Assembly (NCBI RefSeq): GCF_013385985.1
Contig: NZ_JACAOY010000011.1
Span: 1 to 61,139, forward strand
DNA length: 61,139 nt
Direction: 5' to 3'
Source of the DNA: Pseudomonas sp. B6002
Lineage (GTDB): Bacteria; Pseudomonadota; Gammaproteobacteria; Pseudomonadales; Pseudomonadaceae
Positions within the stretch are counted from its first letter, which is position 1, and each line of letters starts with the position of its first letter. The notes beneath the pieces were generated by a model. That model made no database searches, was not told where the DNA came from, and worked only from the letters and a program-made list of their open reading frames with translations. Below are positions 38,759 through 46,448 of this stretch, one piece after another. A program made the position numbers and the translations under genes.

Positions 38759-38840
38759 GTAGGAGCCGGCTTGCCGGCGATGGCTGCCTCACTATCAACG
38801 TTGATATTGAGGGCCTCATCGCCGGCAAGCCGGCTCCTAC
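38759..38840. repeat. REP/REPIN palindrome (class GCCGGCTTGCCGGCGAT)
   Basis: Inverted copies of GTAGGAGCCGGCTTGCCGGC lie between the convergent SulP and DUF1311 genes. Confidence 0.92.
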
Positions 38841-38848
38841 GGTTGGGG

Positions 38849-39241
38849 TTACGGCCCGACCAGGTCTTCGAGTTCCTGGGCGCGGGTCTGGGTCATGTCG
38901 AGCACACAGCCGGTGCCGTTGACCTGGTCGATGGTGCCGCCCGTGGCGCTGCCAGCGAAGCCGCAATTGGCGTCGCGGTATTTGATCCACAGGCGCTGCA
39001 CGTCTTGCAGCTTCTGTTTGCGGTCGCCTTCCTGGGCGGCCAGCGCGGTCTTGTAGGCTTTGTTCAGTCGGTCATCCTGCACCTTGGCCTCCTTGGTGTT
39101 GCAGCCGACCATGTCCGCGGTGGTGTTGGCGCCGTCCATGCACTTTTTCAGCGCCGGGTTATCGGCGGCCGACGCGTTGCCGCACAGGGCGAGCAGCAGG
39201 GCGCTGGCGGCAAAAGGAACTAGCAGGGCTTTGCGATTCAT
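38849..39241 (-). CDS. Periplasmic DUF1311/LprI-family protein
   Basis: The 130-aa protein has a clear signal peptide (residues 1-25, ending GNASA) and a DUF1311 domain with the pattern VGCNTKEAKVQDDRLNKAYK and LWIKYRDANCGF. Four cysteines could form two disulfides. Members include proposed lysozyme inhibitors, but many are uncharacterised. The ATG at 39241 starts the signal peptide. Confidence 0.8.
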   Translation of the reverse strand: MNRKALLVPFAASALLLALCGNASAADNPALKKCMDGANTTADMVGCNTKEAKVQDDRLNKAYKTALAAQEGDRKQKLQDVQRLWIKYRDANCGFAGSATGGTIDQVNGTGCVLDMTQTRAQELEDLVGP

Positions 39242-39333
39242 TGTCTGTTTTTTCCTGGTCGTGAGTACTGGGCGGTGAGGGCGCCGAAATCTGAGACTCG
39301 GCCCCGGCCATTGAGTTTCGGCACGCAAAAAAC

Positions 39334-39428
39334 TTCATGTAAAAACACCCTCCGGATTTTCATGAACGGGCGCGTGGCATATCCCCAAGCGACAGCGCTT
39401 ATCCGTGGACGAAAATTACTTTCATGAA
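39334..39428. promoter_or_regulatory. Repeated TTCATG(AA) sites upstream of the GntP operon
   Basis: TTCATG at 39334-39339, TTCATGAA at 39359-39366 and TTCATGAA at 39421-39428 (within the palindrome TTTCATGAAA) occupy the 262-base gap before the permease gene. RpiR regulators bind short palindromes, and one is encoded in the operon, so these are candidate operators. Confidence 0.4.
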
Positions 39429-39503
39429 AATTGAAAATACTCCTCGGTAATGATTTATGAGTTTCACCAACAAATCGACGTGACCCTTTCCGAGGAGTAC
39501 CGC

Positions 39504-40853
39504 ATGGCCGCATCACCGGGCTTCGGGCTATTGGCATACGCTGCCATTGCCATCATTGCATTGATCGTGCTGATTGCACGTTACCGGCTCAACCCGTTCA
39601 TCGTCATCACCCTGGTGTCGATTGGCCTGGCGCTGATGGCTGGCATGCCGGCCGACACCATCATGGGCTCCTACGAGGCGGGCGTCGGCAAGACCCTGGG
39701 GCATATCGCCCTGGTCGTGGCGCTGGGCACCATGCTGGGCAAGATGATGGCCGAGTCCGGTGGCGCCGAGCAGGTGGCGCGTACGCTGATCAACCGTTTC
39801 GGCGAGCGCAATGCCCACTGGGCCATGGTGTGCATTGCCTTCCTGGTGGGGTTGCCGCTGTTTTTCGAGGTCGGTTTTGTGCTGCTGGTGCCAATCGCCT
39901 TTACCGTGGCGCGGCGTGTGGGCGTGTCGATCCTGATGGTCGGCTTGCCCATGGTTGCCGGTTTGTCGGTGGTGCACGCGTTGGTGCCGCCGCACCCAGC
40001 GGCGATGATGGCGGTGCTGGCATACAACGCGTCAGTGGGGCAGACCGTGCTGTATGCGATTCTGATCGGCATTCCTACTGCAATCATCGCCGGGCCCGTC
40101 TACGCCAAATTTATCGTGCCGCGTATTCACTTGCCGGCCGAAAACCCGCTGGAACGCCAGTTCATTGACCGTGAACCGCGCACTCGTCTGCCGAGCTTCA
40201 CGCTGACCATGGGCACTATTTTGCTGCCGGTGGTGCTGATGATGATCGGCGGTTGGGCCAATGTGATTTCCACACCGGGCACCGGCTTCAATCAGTTCCT
40301 GTTGTTTATCGGCAACTCGGTGATCGCGTTGCTGGTGGCGACCTTGGTGAGCTTCTGGACCTTGGGCATCGCACAGGGCTTCAATCGCGAGTCGATTCTC
40401 AAGTTCACCAATGAGTGCCTGGCACCGACCGCGAGTATCACCTTGCTGGTGGGCGCGGGCGGTGGTTTGAATCGCATCCTGGTCGACGCGGGCGTTACCA
40501 ACGAAATCCTCGGTTTGGCCCACGCCTTTCATCTGTCGCCATTGGTAATGGGTTGGCTGTTTGCTGCGCTGATGCGTATTGCTACGGGCTCGGCCACTGT
40601 GGCGATGACGACCGCGTCCGGCGTGGTTGCACCTGTGGCCGTGGGCCTGGGTTATCCACACCCCGAATTGCTGGTACTGGCCACTGGCGCGGGCTCGGTG
40701 ATCTTTTCCCACGTGAACGACGGTGGCTTCTGGCTGATCAAGGAATACTTCAATATGACGGTGATCCAGACCTTCAAGACCTGGACCGTGTTGGAGACCC
40801 TGATTTCAGTGGTCGCCTTCGGTCTGACCTATGGTCTGTCCTGCATCCTGTAA
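39504..40853 (+). CDS. GntP-family permease
   Basis: The 449-aa protein has about 12-14 membrane helices and the gluconate:proton symporter fold (IALVVALGTMLGKMMAESGG near residue 67; VGAGGGLNRILVDAGVTNEI near 316). GntP members carry gluconate, other hydroxy acids or D-serine. The ATG at 39504 follows GAGGAG; the earlier opening at 39450 is not needed. Only 12 bases separate it from the RpiR gene, and the D-aminoacylase gene follows, so an N-acyl-D-amino acid or D-amino acid substrate is plausible. Confidence 0.88.
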   Translation: MAASPGFGLLAYAAIAIIALIVLIARYRLNPFIVITLVSIGLALMAGMPADTIMGSYEAGVGKTLGHIALVVALGTMLGKMMAESGGAEQVARTLINRFGERNAHWAMVCIAFLVGLPLFFEVGFVLLVPIAFTVARRVGVSILMVGLPMVAGLSVVHALVPPHPAAMMAVLAYNASVGQTVLYAILIGIPTAIIAGPVYAKFIVPRIHLPAENPLERQFIDREPRTRLPSFTLTMGTILLPVVLMMIGGWANVISTPGTGFNQFLLFIGNSVIALLVATLVSFWTLGIAQGFNRESILKFTNECLAPTASITLLVGAGGGLNRILVDAGVTNEILGLAHAFHLSPLVMGWLFAALMRIATGSATVAMTTASGVVAPVAVGLGYPHPELLVLATGAGSVIFSHVNDGGFWLIKEYFNMTVIQTFKTWTVLETLISVVAFGLTYGLSCIL

Positions 40854-40865
40854 CCCGGAGACCCC

Positions 40866-41726
40866 ATGGACATCCTCTACCAGATCCGCGCCCGCCAGGA
40901 TTCCTTCAGTGCCGGTGAAGGGCGCATCGCCAAGCTGATGCTTGAGGACGTGGGTTTTGCCGCGTCGGCCAGCCTGGAAGCGTTGTCGCAACGGGCCGAG
41001 GTCAGCACGGCCACCCTGTCGCGGTTTGCGCGCAGTGTGGGCTGTCGGGATCTGCGTGATTTGCGCCTGCAACTGGCCCAGGCCAGTGGGGTGGGCAGCC
41101 GCTTCCTGGACCCGTCGGGGTTGCCGGAGCAGTCGGCGTTTCATCGGCAGATCCTGGGGGATATCGAGGCGACCCTGCGCCAGCATTTGTCGGGTTTCAA
41201 CCAGGCGAGTTTTGCCGACGCGGTGAGCTTGTTGGGCAAGGCGCGGATGATCCATGCGTTTGGCATGGGCGGCCCGTCGAGCCTGTGCAGCGATGAGTTG
41301 CAGGTCCGCCTGGTGCGCCTGGGTTATTCGATTGCCGCCAGCCATGACCCGGTGATGATGCGGGTCACTGCCGCGACGTTGGGCCCTGAGCACGCGTTGA
41401 TCGTGTGCTCGCTCACCGGCCTTACGCCGGAGCTGCTGGACGTGGTCAGGCTGGCGCGCAACTACGATGCGCGCATCCTCGCCATCACCCTTGCCGGTTC
41501 CCCACTGGCCGAACTGGCCGACGTGGTGCTGCCGCTGCAACCGGCCGAAACCAGTTTTATCTACAAACCCACGGCGGCGCGCTACGGAATGCTGCTGGCC
41601 ATCGACCTGCTCGCCACCGAGCTGGCGCTGGCCATGCCGGACGACAACCAGGAGCGCCTGCGCCGGATCAAGCTGGCCCTGGACGATTATCGCGGCGGCC
41701 CCGACAGCCTGCCGCTTGGAGACTGA
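40866..41726 (+). CDS. RpiR/MurR-family regulator with SIS domain
   Basis: The 286-aa protein has an N-terminal RpiR helix-turn-helix (LEALSQRAEVSTATLSRFAR) and a C-terminal sugar-isomerase (SIS) fold (IHAFGMGGPSSLCSDELQVR, then ALIVCSLTGLTPELLDVV). It lies between the GntP permease and D-aminoacylase genes and ends one base before the latter, so it probably regulates this operon through a phosphorylated or acylated ligand. Confidence 0.88.
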   Translation: MDILYQIRARQDSFSAGEGRIAKLMLEDVGFAASASLEALSQRAEVSTATLSRFARSVGCRDLRDLRLQLAQASGVGSRFLDPSGLPEQSAFHRQILGDIEATLRQHLSGFNQASFADAVSLLGKARMIHAFGMGGPSSLCSDELQVRLVRLGYSIAASHDPVMMRVTAATLGPEHALIVCSLTGLTPELLDVVRLARNYDARILAITLAGSPLAELADVVLPLQPAETSFIYKPTAARYGMLLAIDLLATELALAMPDDNQERLRRIKLALDDYRGGPDSLPLGD

Positions 41727-41727
41727 C

Positions 41728-43194
41728 ATGAAGTACGACACGCTGATTCGCCAGGCGCTGATCATCGATGGCAGCAACACGCCCGGTTATGTCGCTGACG
41801 TTGGGGTGCGCGAGGGGCGCATCGAGGCCATCGGTGATTTATCCGAGGCGACGGCCACTCATGAAGTGGACGCGATGGGGCGCGTGTTGGCGCCGGGCTT
41901 TATCGACGTGCACACCCACGATGACACGGTGGTGATCCGCCAACCGCAGATGCTGCCCAAGCTCAGCCAAGGGGTTACGACGGTGATTGTCGGCAACTGT
42001 GGCATCAGTGCCTCGCCGGTCAGTTTGCGGGGTGATCCACCGGACCCGATGAACCTGTTGGGCACGCGCGCGGCGTTCACTTACCCGCGTTTTGCCGACT
42101 ACCGTGCGGCGGTGGAGAGTGCTCACCCTGCGGTCAACGTCGCCGCGCTGATCGGCCATACGGCCTTGCGCAGCAATCATATGGATGACCTGCATCGCAC
42201 CACAACGCCGGATGAAATTTCGGCCATGCGTGTGCAACTGCAAGAAAGCCTCGAAGCCGGTGCCCTCGGTTTATCCACAGGCCTGGCCTACGCCAGTGCC
42301 TTCAACGCCGAGACCGATGAAGTGCTGCAACTGAGTGAAGAGCTGACGGCGTTTGGCGCGGTGTACACCACCCATTTGCGCAGTGAATTCGAACCGGTAC
42401 TGGAGGCGATGGACGAGGCTTTCCTGATCGGCCGGCATGCCAGGGCGCCGGTGATCATTTCCCACCTCAAGTGTGCTGGCGCCGGTAACTGGGGGCGTAG
42501 TCCACAGCTGTTGGCGTCGCTGGAGCACGCGGCGAAAACCCATCCGGTAGGGTGTGATTGCTACCCCTATGCGGCGAGTTCTTCGACGCTGGACCTCAAG
42601 CAGGTTACCGATGCGTTCCGCATCACCATCACCTGGTCGACGCCACACCCGGAGATGGGCGGGCGTGATTTGCAGGCTATTGCCGCCGAGTGGGATGTTT
42701 CGCTGATGGATGCTGCACGCCGGCTGCAACCGGCGGGGGCGGTGTATTACGGAATGGATGAGGCGGACGTGCGGCGTATTCTGGCGCATCCCTTGTCGAT
42801 GGTGGGCTCGGATGGGCTGCCGGAGGATCCGTTCCCGCATCCGCGTTTGTGGGGGGCGTTTCCACGGGTGCTGGGGCATTTCAGTCGGGATGTCGGTCTG
42901 TTCCCGCTGCATACCGCGGTGCATAAGATGACCGGGCTGTCGGCCGCACGTTTTGGGTTGTCCGAACGTGGCGAAATCCGCGAAGGGCACTGGGCTGACC
43001 TGGTGCTGTTCGACCCGTTGCGCGTACGTGATGTGGCGGACTTCAAGGAACCGCAACGGGCGGCAGAGGGCATTGATGGCGTGTGGGTCAACGGCGTATT
43101 GAGCTACAGCGAAGGGCAGGCGAACGGCGAAAGGCCGGGGCGGTTCCTGGCGCGCAGTGGGGATTTGCGGGGTGGGTTCGTGGCGGGGCGGTAG
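41728..43194 (+). CDS. D-aminoacylase (N-acyl-D-amino-acid deacylase)
   Basis: The 488-aa zinc amidohydrolase removes the acyl group from N-acyl-D-amino acids. Zinc ligands are visible: His62 and His64 in DVHTHDD and Cys91 in VGNCGIS, with further histidines in TTHLRSE and ISHLKCAGAGNWG. An Asp in GSDGLPEDP near residue 362 is the expected catalytic acid. The ATG at 41728 begins one base after the RpiR stop. It completes a permease-regulator-enzyme operon; no RidA or D-amino acid oxidase gene accompanies it. Confidence 0.9.
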   Translation: MKYDTLIRQALIIDGSNTPGYVADVGVREGRIEAIGDLSEATATHEVDAMGRVLAPGFIDVHTHDDTVVIRQPQMLPKLSQGVTTVIVGNCGISASPVSLRGDPPDPMNLLGTRAAFTYPRFADYRAAVESAHPAVNVAALIGHTALRSNHMDDLHRTTTPDEISAMRVQLQESLEAGALGLSTGLAYASAFNAETDEVLQLSEELTAFGAVYTTHLRSEFEPVLEAMDEAFLIGRHARAPVIISHLKCAGAGNWGRSPQLLASLEHAAKTHPVGCDCYPYAASSSTLDLKQVTDAFRITITWSTPHPEMGGRDLQAIAAEWDVSLMDAARRLQPAGAVYYGMDEADVRRILAHPLSMVGSDGLPEDPFPHPRLWGAFPRVLGHFSRDVGLFPLHTAVHKMTGLSAARFGLSERGEIREGHWADLVLFDPLRVRDVADFKEPQRAAEGIDGVWVNGVLSYSEGQANGERPGRFLARSGDLRGGFVAGR

Positions 43195-43206
43195 ATCGGT
43201 TTGGCC

Positions 43207-43237
43207 TTCATCGCAGGCAAGTCAGCTCCCACAGTGG
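43207..43237. repeat. Single degenerate REP half
   Basis: TCATCGCAGGCAAGTCAGCT resembles the CTGGCTTGCCTGCGAT class with one change; no partner half is present nearby. Confidence 0.6.
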
Positions 43238-43350
43238 ATCGGGGTGGGGCTGGATGAATGCGATCCACTGGGGGAGCTGCCTGCGATTGCGGTCTGCCAT
43301 TCAACAATGGAACCCCCTATAGTTGTGGTTTCAGACACGGAGGCGGATGC

Positions 43351-43719
43351 ATGCACTTAGGAAAAGTCACCCCCATTTTGCGGATTTTCGACGAAGCCAA
43401 GGCGCTGGAGTTTTACGTTGATCTCCTGGGGTTCAAGGTGGATTGGCAGCATCGCTTCGAGGCGAATTTTCCGCTGTATTTGCAGGTTTCGCTGGGCGAT
43501 TGCGTACTGCATTTGTCCGAGCATCATGGCGATGCGTCACCGGGCGCAGCGGTGCGGATTCAGGCGCAAGGGGTGGACGCCTATCAGCAGCAGTTGGTGG
43601 GCAAGGACTATCGGTATGCCAAGCCTGGGGTTGAAGAAACGCCCTGGGGCTCGCGGGAGATGAGCATCAAGGACCCGTTTGGGAATCGGGTCGTGTTTGT
43701 CGAGGAAGGCGAGGGCTGA
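43351..43719 (+). CDS. Glyoxalase/bleomycin-resistance (VOC) family protein
   Basis: The 122-aa protein is a single vicinal-oxygen-chelate unit pair: LRIFDEAKALEFYVDLLGFK at the N-terminus and MSIKDPFGNRVVFVEE at the C-terminus. A His near residue 7 in glyoxalase I is absent; HLSEHHGD near 49 could give a metal ligand. The ATG at 43351 has GGAGGCGG upstream. Such proteins range from bleomycin-binding resistance proteins to dioxygenases; the specific role is unknown. Confidence 0.82.
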   Translation: MHLGKVTPILRIFDEAKALEFYVDLLGFKVDWQHRFEANFPLYLQVSLGDCVLHLSEHHGDASPGAAVRIQAQGVDAYQQQLVGKDYRYAKPGVEETPWGSREMSIKDPFGNRVVFVEEGEG

Positions 43720-43742
43720 GGGGAAATCGCAGGCAATAAAAA

Positions 43743-43770
43743 ACCGCCTTAGTAAGGGCGGTTTTTTATT
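43743..43770 (+). terminator. Rho-independent terminator after the VOC gene
   Basis: ACCGCC and GGCGGT flank a short loop and are followed by six T. Confidence 0.75.
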
Positions 43771-43800
43771 GCAAACCCAGTTAGTGGCTGGGGTTGCACT

Positions 43801-43823
43801 CTCAAAGGACGCAATCGACCCGC
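43801..43823. repeat. Upstream copy of a 23-base repeat (core GGACGCAATCGAC)
   Basis: This stretch matches 44123-44145 at 21 of 23 positions. It lacks the complementary arm that turns the downstream copy into a hairpin. Nothing else gene-like is visible between 43771 and 43980. Confidence 0.6.
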
Positions 43824-43984
43824 AGGCAGATACTAACGCCCGTCATTTCATCACGCAAGGCCGAGCGATGCCTGATAAAGCTCGCTTTACCGCATTTTTT
43901 CTGCACAGGCTCAACTGCAAAAACTTGTAATGAATCCAGCGAACGATACTGGATATTTGACCACTGTCGGACACACCTCAAACG

Positions 43985-44005
43985 AGGATCTTCGTTAGGA
44001 TCTTC
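43985..44005 (+). promoter_or_regulatory. Tandem AGGATCTTC repeats before a structured leader
   Basis: AGGATCTTC occurs at 43985-43993 and 43997-44005, a 12-base period, about 25 bases before the leader fold begins. Response regulators of the OmpR family often bind direct repeats of 10-12 bases. No regulator is identified. Confidence 0.35.
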
Positions 44006-44031
44006 CCCGTTCTGCGTTTGTCGCTTTTTGG

Positions 44032-44206
44032 GTGAGCCGGGTATGCGCGCGAATTCTGGACCGACCGCCACGGGCTAGTAATCCGTGCCGGATTGATGCG
44101 GAAGGACCATTAGCCCGGCCACCTCAATGGACGCAATCGACTCGCGTCCGAAGGCTCACGTGTTCCGGTAAGTGCGCTGGAGGTAAGGCCCAACCTAGGG
44201 AGGGCC
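44032..44206 (+). ncRNA. Candidate structured 5' leader RNA
   Basis: A long-range 7-bp stem GTGAGCC (44032-44038) / GGCTCAC (44153-44159) encloses smaller stems: CACGG (44069-44073)/CCGTG (44083-44087) and GGACGC (44129-44134)/GCGTCC (44144-44149). GGGCTA near 44073 can alternatively pair with TAGCCC near 44111. A further hairpin GGCCC (44187-44191)/GGGCC (44202-44206) takes in part of the Shine-Dalgarno of the following 32-codon ORF. No known riboswitch family was recognised. Folding was done by eye. Confidence 0.5.
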
Positions 44207-44210
44207 GAGT

Positions 44211-44309
44211 ATGTCTAAGTTTGCACGACGTACGTGGGACCTCGTAGTGAATGCCTTGCGTGTTTATCACGTGTGGACATTCCTGCGGGACAGCTTCGAT
44301 GACCTGTAA
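44211..44309 (+). CDS. Putative 32-aa small protein
   Basis: The ORF reads MSKFARRTWDLVV at the start and WTFLRDSFDDL at the end. It has an excellent Shine-Dalgarno (AGGGAGG at 44197-44203, 7 bases before ATG), a structured leader upstream and a strong terminator 14 bases after its stop, so it seems to be the only protein of its own transcript. The sequence has three tryptophan/aromatic-rich positions, a basic N-terminal part and an acidic tail (SFDDL), and could form one amphipathic helix. There is no signal peptide. I do not recognise a family, and translation is unproven. Confidence 0.55.
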   Translation: MSKFARRTWDLVVNALRVYHVWTFLRDSFDDL

Positions 44310-44323
44310 GGCCTGAGAAGTGA

Positions 44324-44358
44324 AGCCGCCTCGGTGCATGCCGAGGCGGCTTTTTTTG
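44324..44358 (+). terminator. Strong Rho-independent terminator after the 32-codon ORF
   Basis: AGCCGCCTCGG-TGCATG-CCGAGGCGGCT, an 11-bp perfect stem, is followed by a run of T. It is 6 bases from the stop of the convergent chemoreceptor gene but lacks an A-run on that side. Confidence 0.9.
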
Positions 44359-44363
44359 GTTTG

Positions 44364-46283
44364 TCAGACCCGGAAATGACTGACCATCTGCTGCAACTGG
44401 CTGCCCAAACGCGCCAGTTCCACACTCGACTTGGCGGTCTCGTCACTCGCCGTTGCGGTCTGCTCCGACACATCCCGCACATTCACGATGCTGCGACTGA
44501 TCTCTTCCGCCACGGCGCTCTGCTGCTCGGCGGCGGCCGCAATCTGCTGGTTCATCGACTGGATGTTCGACACCGTACGGGTGATGTTCTCCAGTGACAC
44601 ACCGGCCTTGCGCGTCAGTTCGACGCTGCTGTCGGTGAGGCTGCGGCTGTTGTTCATCACGTTGGCCACTTGCTGCGTGCCGTTTTGCAAACCGGCGACC
44701 AGGCCTTCGATTTCCTCGGTGGACTTCTGCGTGCGCTGGGCCAGGCCGCGCACTTCGTCGGCGACCACGGCAAACCCGCGGCCGGCCTCACCGGCCCGCG
44801 CGGCTTCGATCGCAGCGTTGAGGGCGAGCAGGTTGGTCTGTTCAGCCACGGCCTTGATCACGTCCATCACGCTGCCGATCTTGTTGCTCTCTTGCTGCAG
44901 GTGCGTCATTGCGTCCGTGGAGCGCGCCACTTCGGCGGCCAGGCGCTCGATCTGAGCGATGGCTTCGGCCACCACCTTGTCGCCTTCACGGGCTTGGCCG
45001 TCCGCGTCGGACGCGGCCTGAGAAGCTTGCTCGGCATTGCGCGCCACTTCCTGCACGGTGGCGGTCATCTCGTGCATGGCAGTGGCCACTTGATCGGTCT
45101 CGATCTTCTGGCTGTTCACGCCTGCACTGGTCTGTTCGGTCACGGCCGACAACTCTTCGGCGGCGCTGGAGATCTGCATCACGCCGTCGCGGATACCACT
45201 GATCAACTCACGCAAGGTGGTGCCCATGCGCTGGATGCCTTGTTGCAGCACGCCCAGCTCATCGCGGCGGGTCACCTGGATGTTGTGGCTCAAGTCGCCC
45301 GAGGCGATGCGTTCAACCACGGCCAGGGTGTCTTGCAGAGGGCGAGTGATCTGGCGGGTGATGACCAGGGCGGCAACGATGCCGACCAGCAGGGCCAGCA
45401 AGGTGCTGATCAGTTGCAGGCTGCGGGCTTGGGCGCTTTCCGCGTCGCGGCGGTCGAGCTGGATGTCGTAGAGCTTATCGCTGATCGAAACGATGTCAGT
45501 GCCCTGGGTGGTCATCTCGGCACGGGCAGTGACGATGTTGGCGTTGGCGGCCTTGTAGCTTTGCACGGCGGTGCGGTAAGCGCCGAGGGCGGTCTCTAGC
45601 GAGGCCAATGCCGCTTGCTGGCTGCTGCCGAACGCGGCGCTGAGATGCTTCAAGCCACTGATGGCTTTCTCGATTTGCGCGGCGGCGCGGGCTTCGGTTT
45701 CGGCGTTGACGTTGTTGGTGTAGCCGCGCACTTCGTAGCGAGCCAGTTGGAAGTCTTCCTTGGCATTGGTCACGGCCTGGTATTGCGTGTAGCGCTCGGC
45801 ACTCTCGGGCATTTGTTGCACGCTGGTGTCCAGGGCGTTGATCTGTGCGTTGGCGATGTCTGCCTTGTCGCCCATGACTTGGCGCGCAGCGCTGCCGTTG
45901 CGGTAGGCCTCGCGCATCTTGTTCAGGGACTGCTGGTACGCGGTGATGATGGTCTTCTGCTCGTTGAGCAGCTTGAGGTTTTCCGGGCTCTTGAAGCTGT
46001 CCAGCAGTTTCTGTTGCTGGGCGGCGAAGGCGTCGAGGTTGGTCTGTACGTTCTGCGCCACCGCTTCGTCGCCGTTGGCCAGCATGTATTGCAGGCGCAC
46101 GATGCGCAGCTTGGTCAGCGAGGCGTTGAGCTGGGTAATGTCGCTCATCCAGTTGCTGCGATCGATCAGGCCGCCCAGGCTGGTCCAGCCGGTCAAGGCC
46201 AGGATCGAGGTGAGGACCAGTACCAGGCCGAAGCCCAGGCCCAGTTTGAGGTTGACGCTGATGTTGCCGAACCAGCTGTTCAT
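44364..46283 (-). CDS. Methyl-accepting chemotaxis protein, helical bimodular-type sensor
   Basis: The 639-aa chemoreceptor has a transmembrane helix at residues 12-33, a long helical periplasmic domain to about 290, a second helix ([20 protein letters not shown]), a HAMP domain, and the signalling tip [20 protein letters not shown]. Length and helical sensor resemble the HBM-domain receptors of P. putida such as McpS, which sense organic acids; the ligand here is inferred only. There is no C-terminal CheR-binding pentapeptide. The ATG at 46283 starts just before helix 1. Confidence 0.9.
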   Translation of the reverse strand: MNSWFGNISVNLKLGLGFGLVLVLTSILALTGWTSLGGLIDRSNWMSDITQLNASLTKLRIVRLQYMLANGDEAVAQNVQTNLDAFAAQQQKLLDSFKSPENLKLLNEQKTIITAYQQSLNKMREAYRNGSAARQVMGDKADIANAQINALDTSVQQMPESAERYTQYQAVTNAKEDFQLARYEVRGYTNNVNAETEARAAAQIEKAISGLKHLSAAFGSSQQAALASLETALGAYRTAVQSYKAANANIVTARAEMTTQGTDIVSISDKLYDIQLDRRDAESAQARSLQLISTLLALLVGIVAALVITRQITRPLQDTLAVVERIASGDLSHNIQVTRRDELGVLQQGIQRMGTTLRELISGIRDGVMQISSAAEELSAVTEQTSAGVNSQKIETDQVATAMHEMTATVQEVARNAEQASQAASDADGQAREGDKVVAEAIAQIERLAAEVARSTDAMTHLQQESNKIGSVMDVIKAVAEQTNLLALNAAIEAARAGEAGRGFAVVADEVRGLAQRTQKSTEEIEGLVAGLQNGTQQVANVMNNSRSLTDSSVELTRKAGVSLENITRTVSNIQSMNQQIAAAAEQQSAVAEEISRSIVNVRDVSEQTATASDETAKSSVELARLGSQLQQMVSHFRV

Positions 46284-46448
46284 CGAATGCTCCGCAAGTT
46301 GATGTTTGTCTGCTGGACGGTGTTGTTGTTTGACCCAGCCAAAGTAAGTAGATGGGTATCGGCGGCGATACATGATTCTGAAATGACTTTTTCGGCTGGG
46401 GGGGTGAAACAGGCACTCTGCCCGATGAACGGGCAGGGTGCTGGCGAC

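Noticed and set aside
43868-43930. 20-codon frame starting MPDKARFTAFF upstream of the leader
   Set aside because: No Shine-Dalgarno, no terminator and no structural context, unlike the ORF at 44211.
43802-44071. Minus-strand open frame of 89 codons in the leader region, and a similar one at 44124-44339, both ending RVDCV plus one residue
   Set aside because: The shared ending is explained by the 23-base repeat. Neither has a good ribosome site, and the second would overlap the terminator and the 32-codon ORF.
44032-44206. Known riboswitch (M-box, yybP-ykoY, mini-ykkC)
   Set aside because: None of the conserved cores of these classes that I know could be found; the fold is left unassigned.
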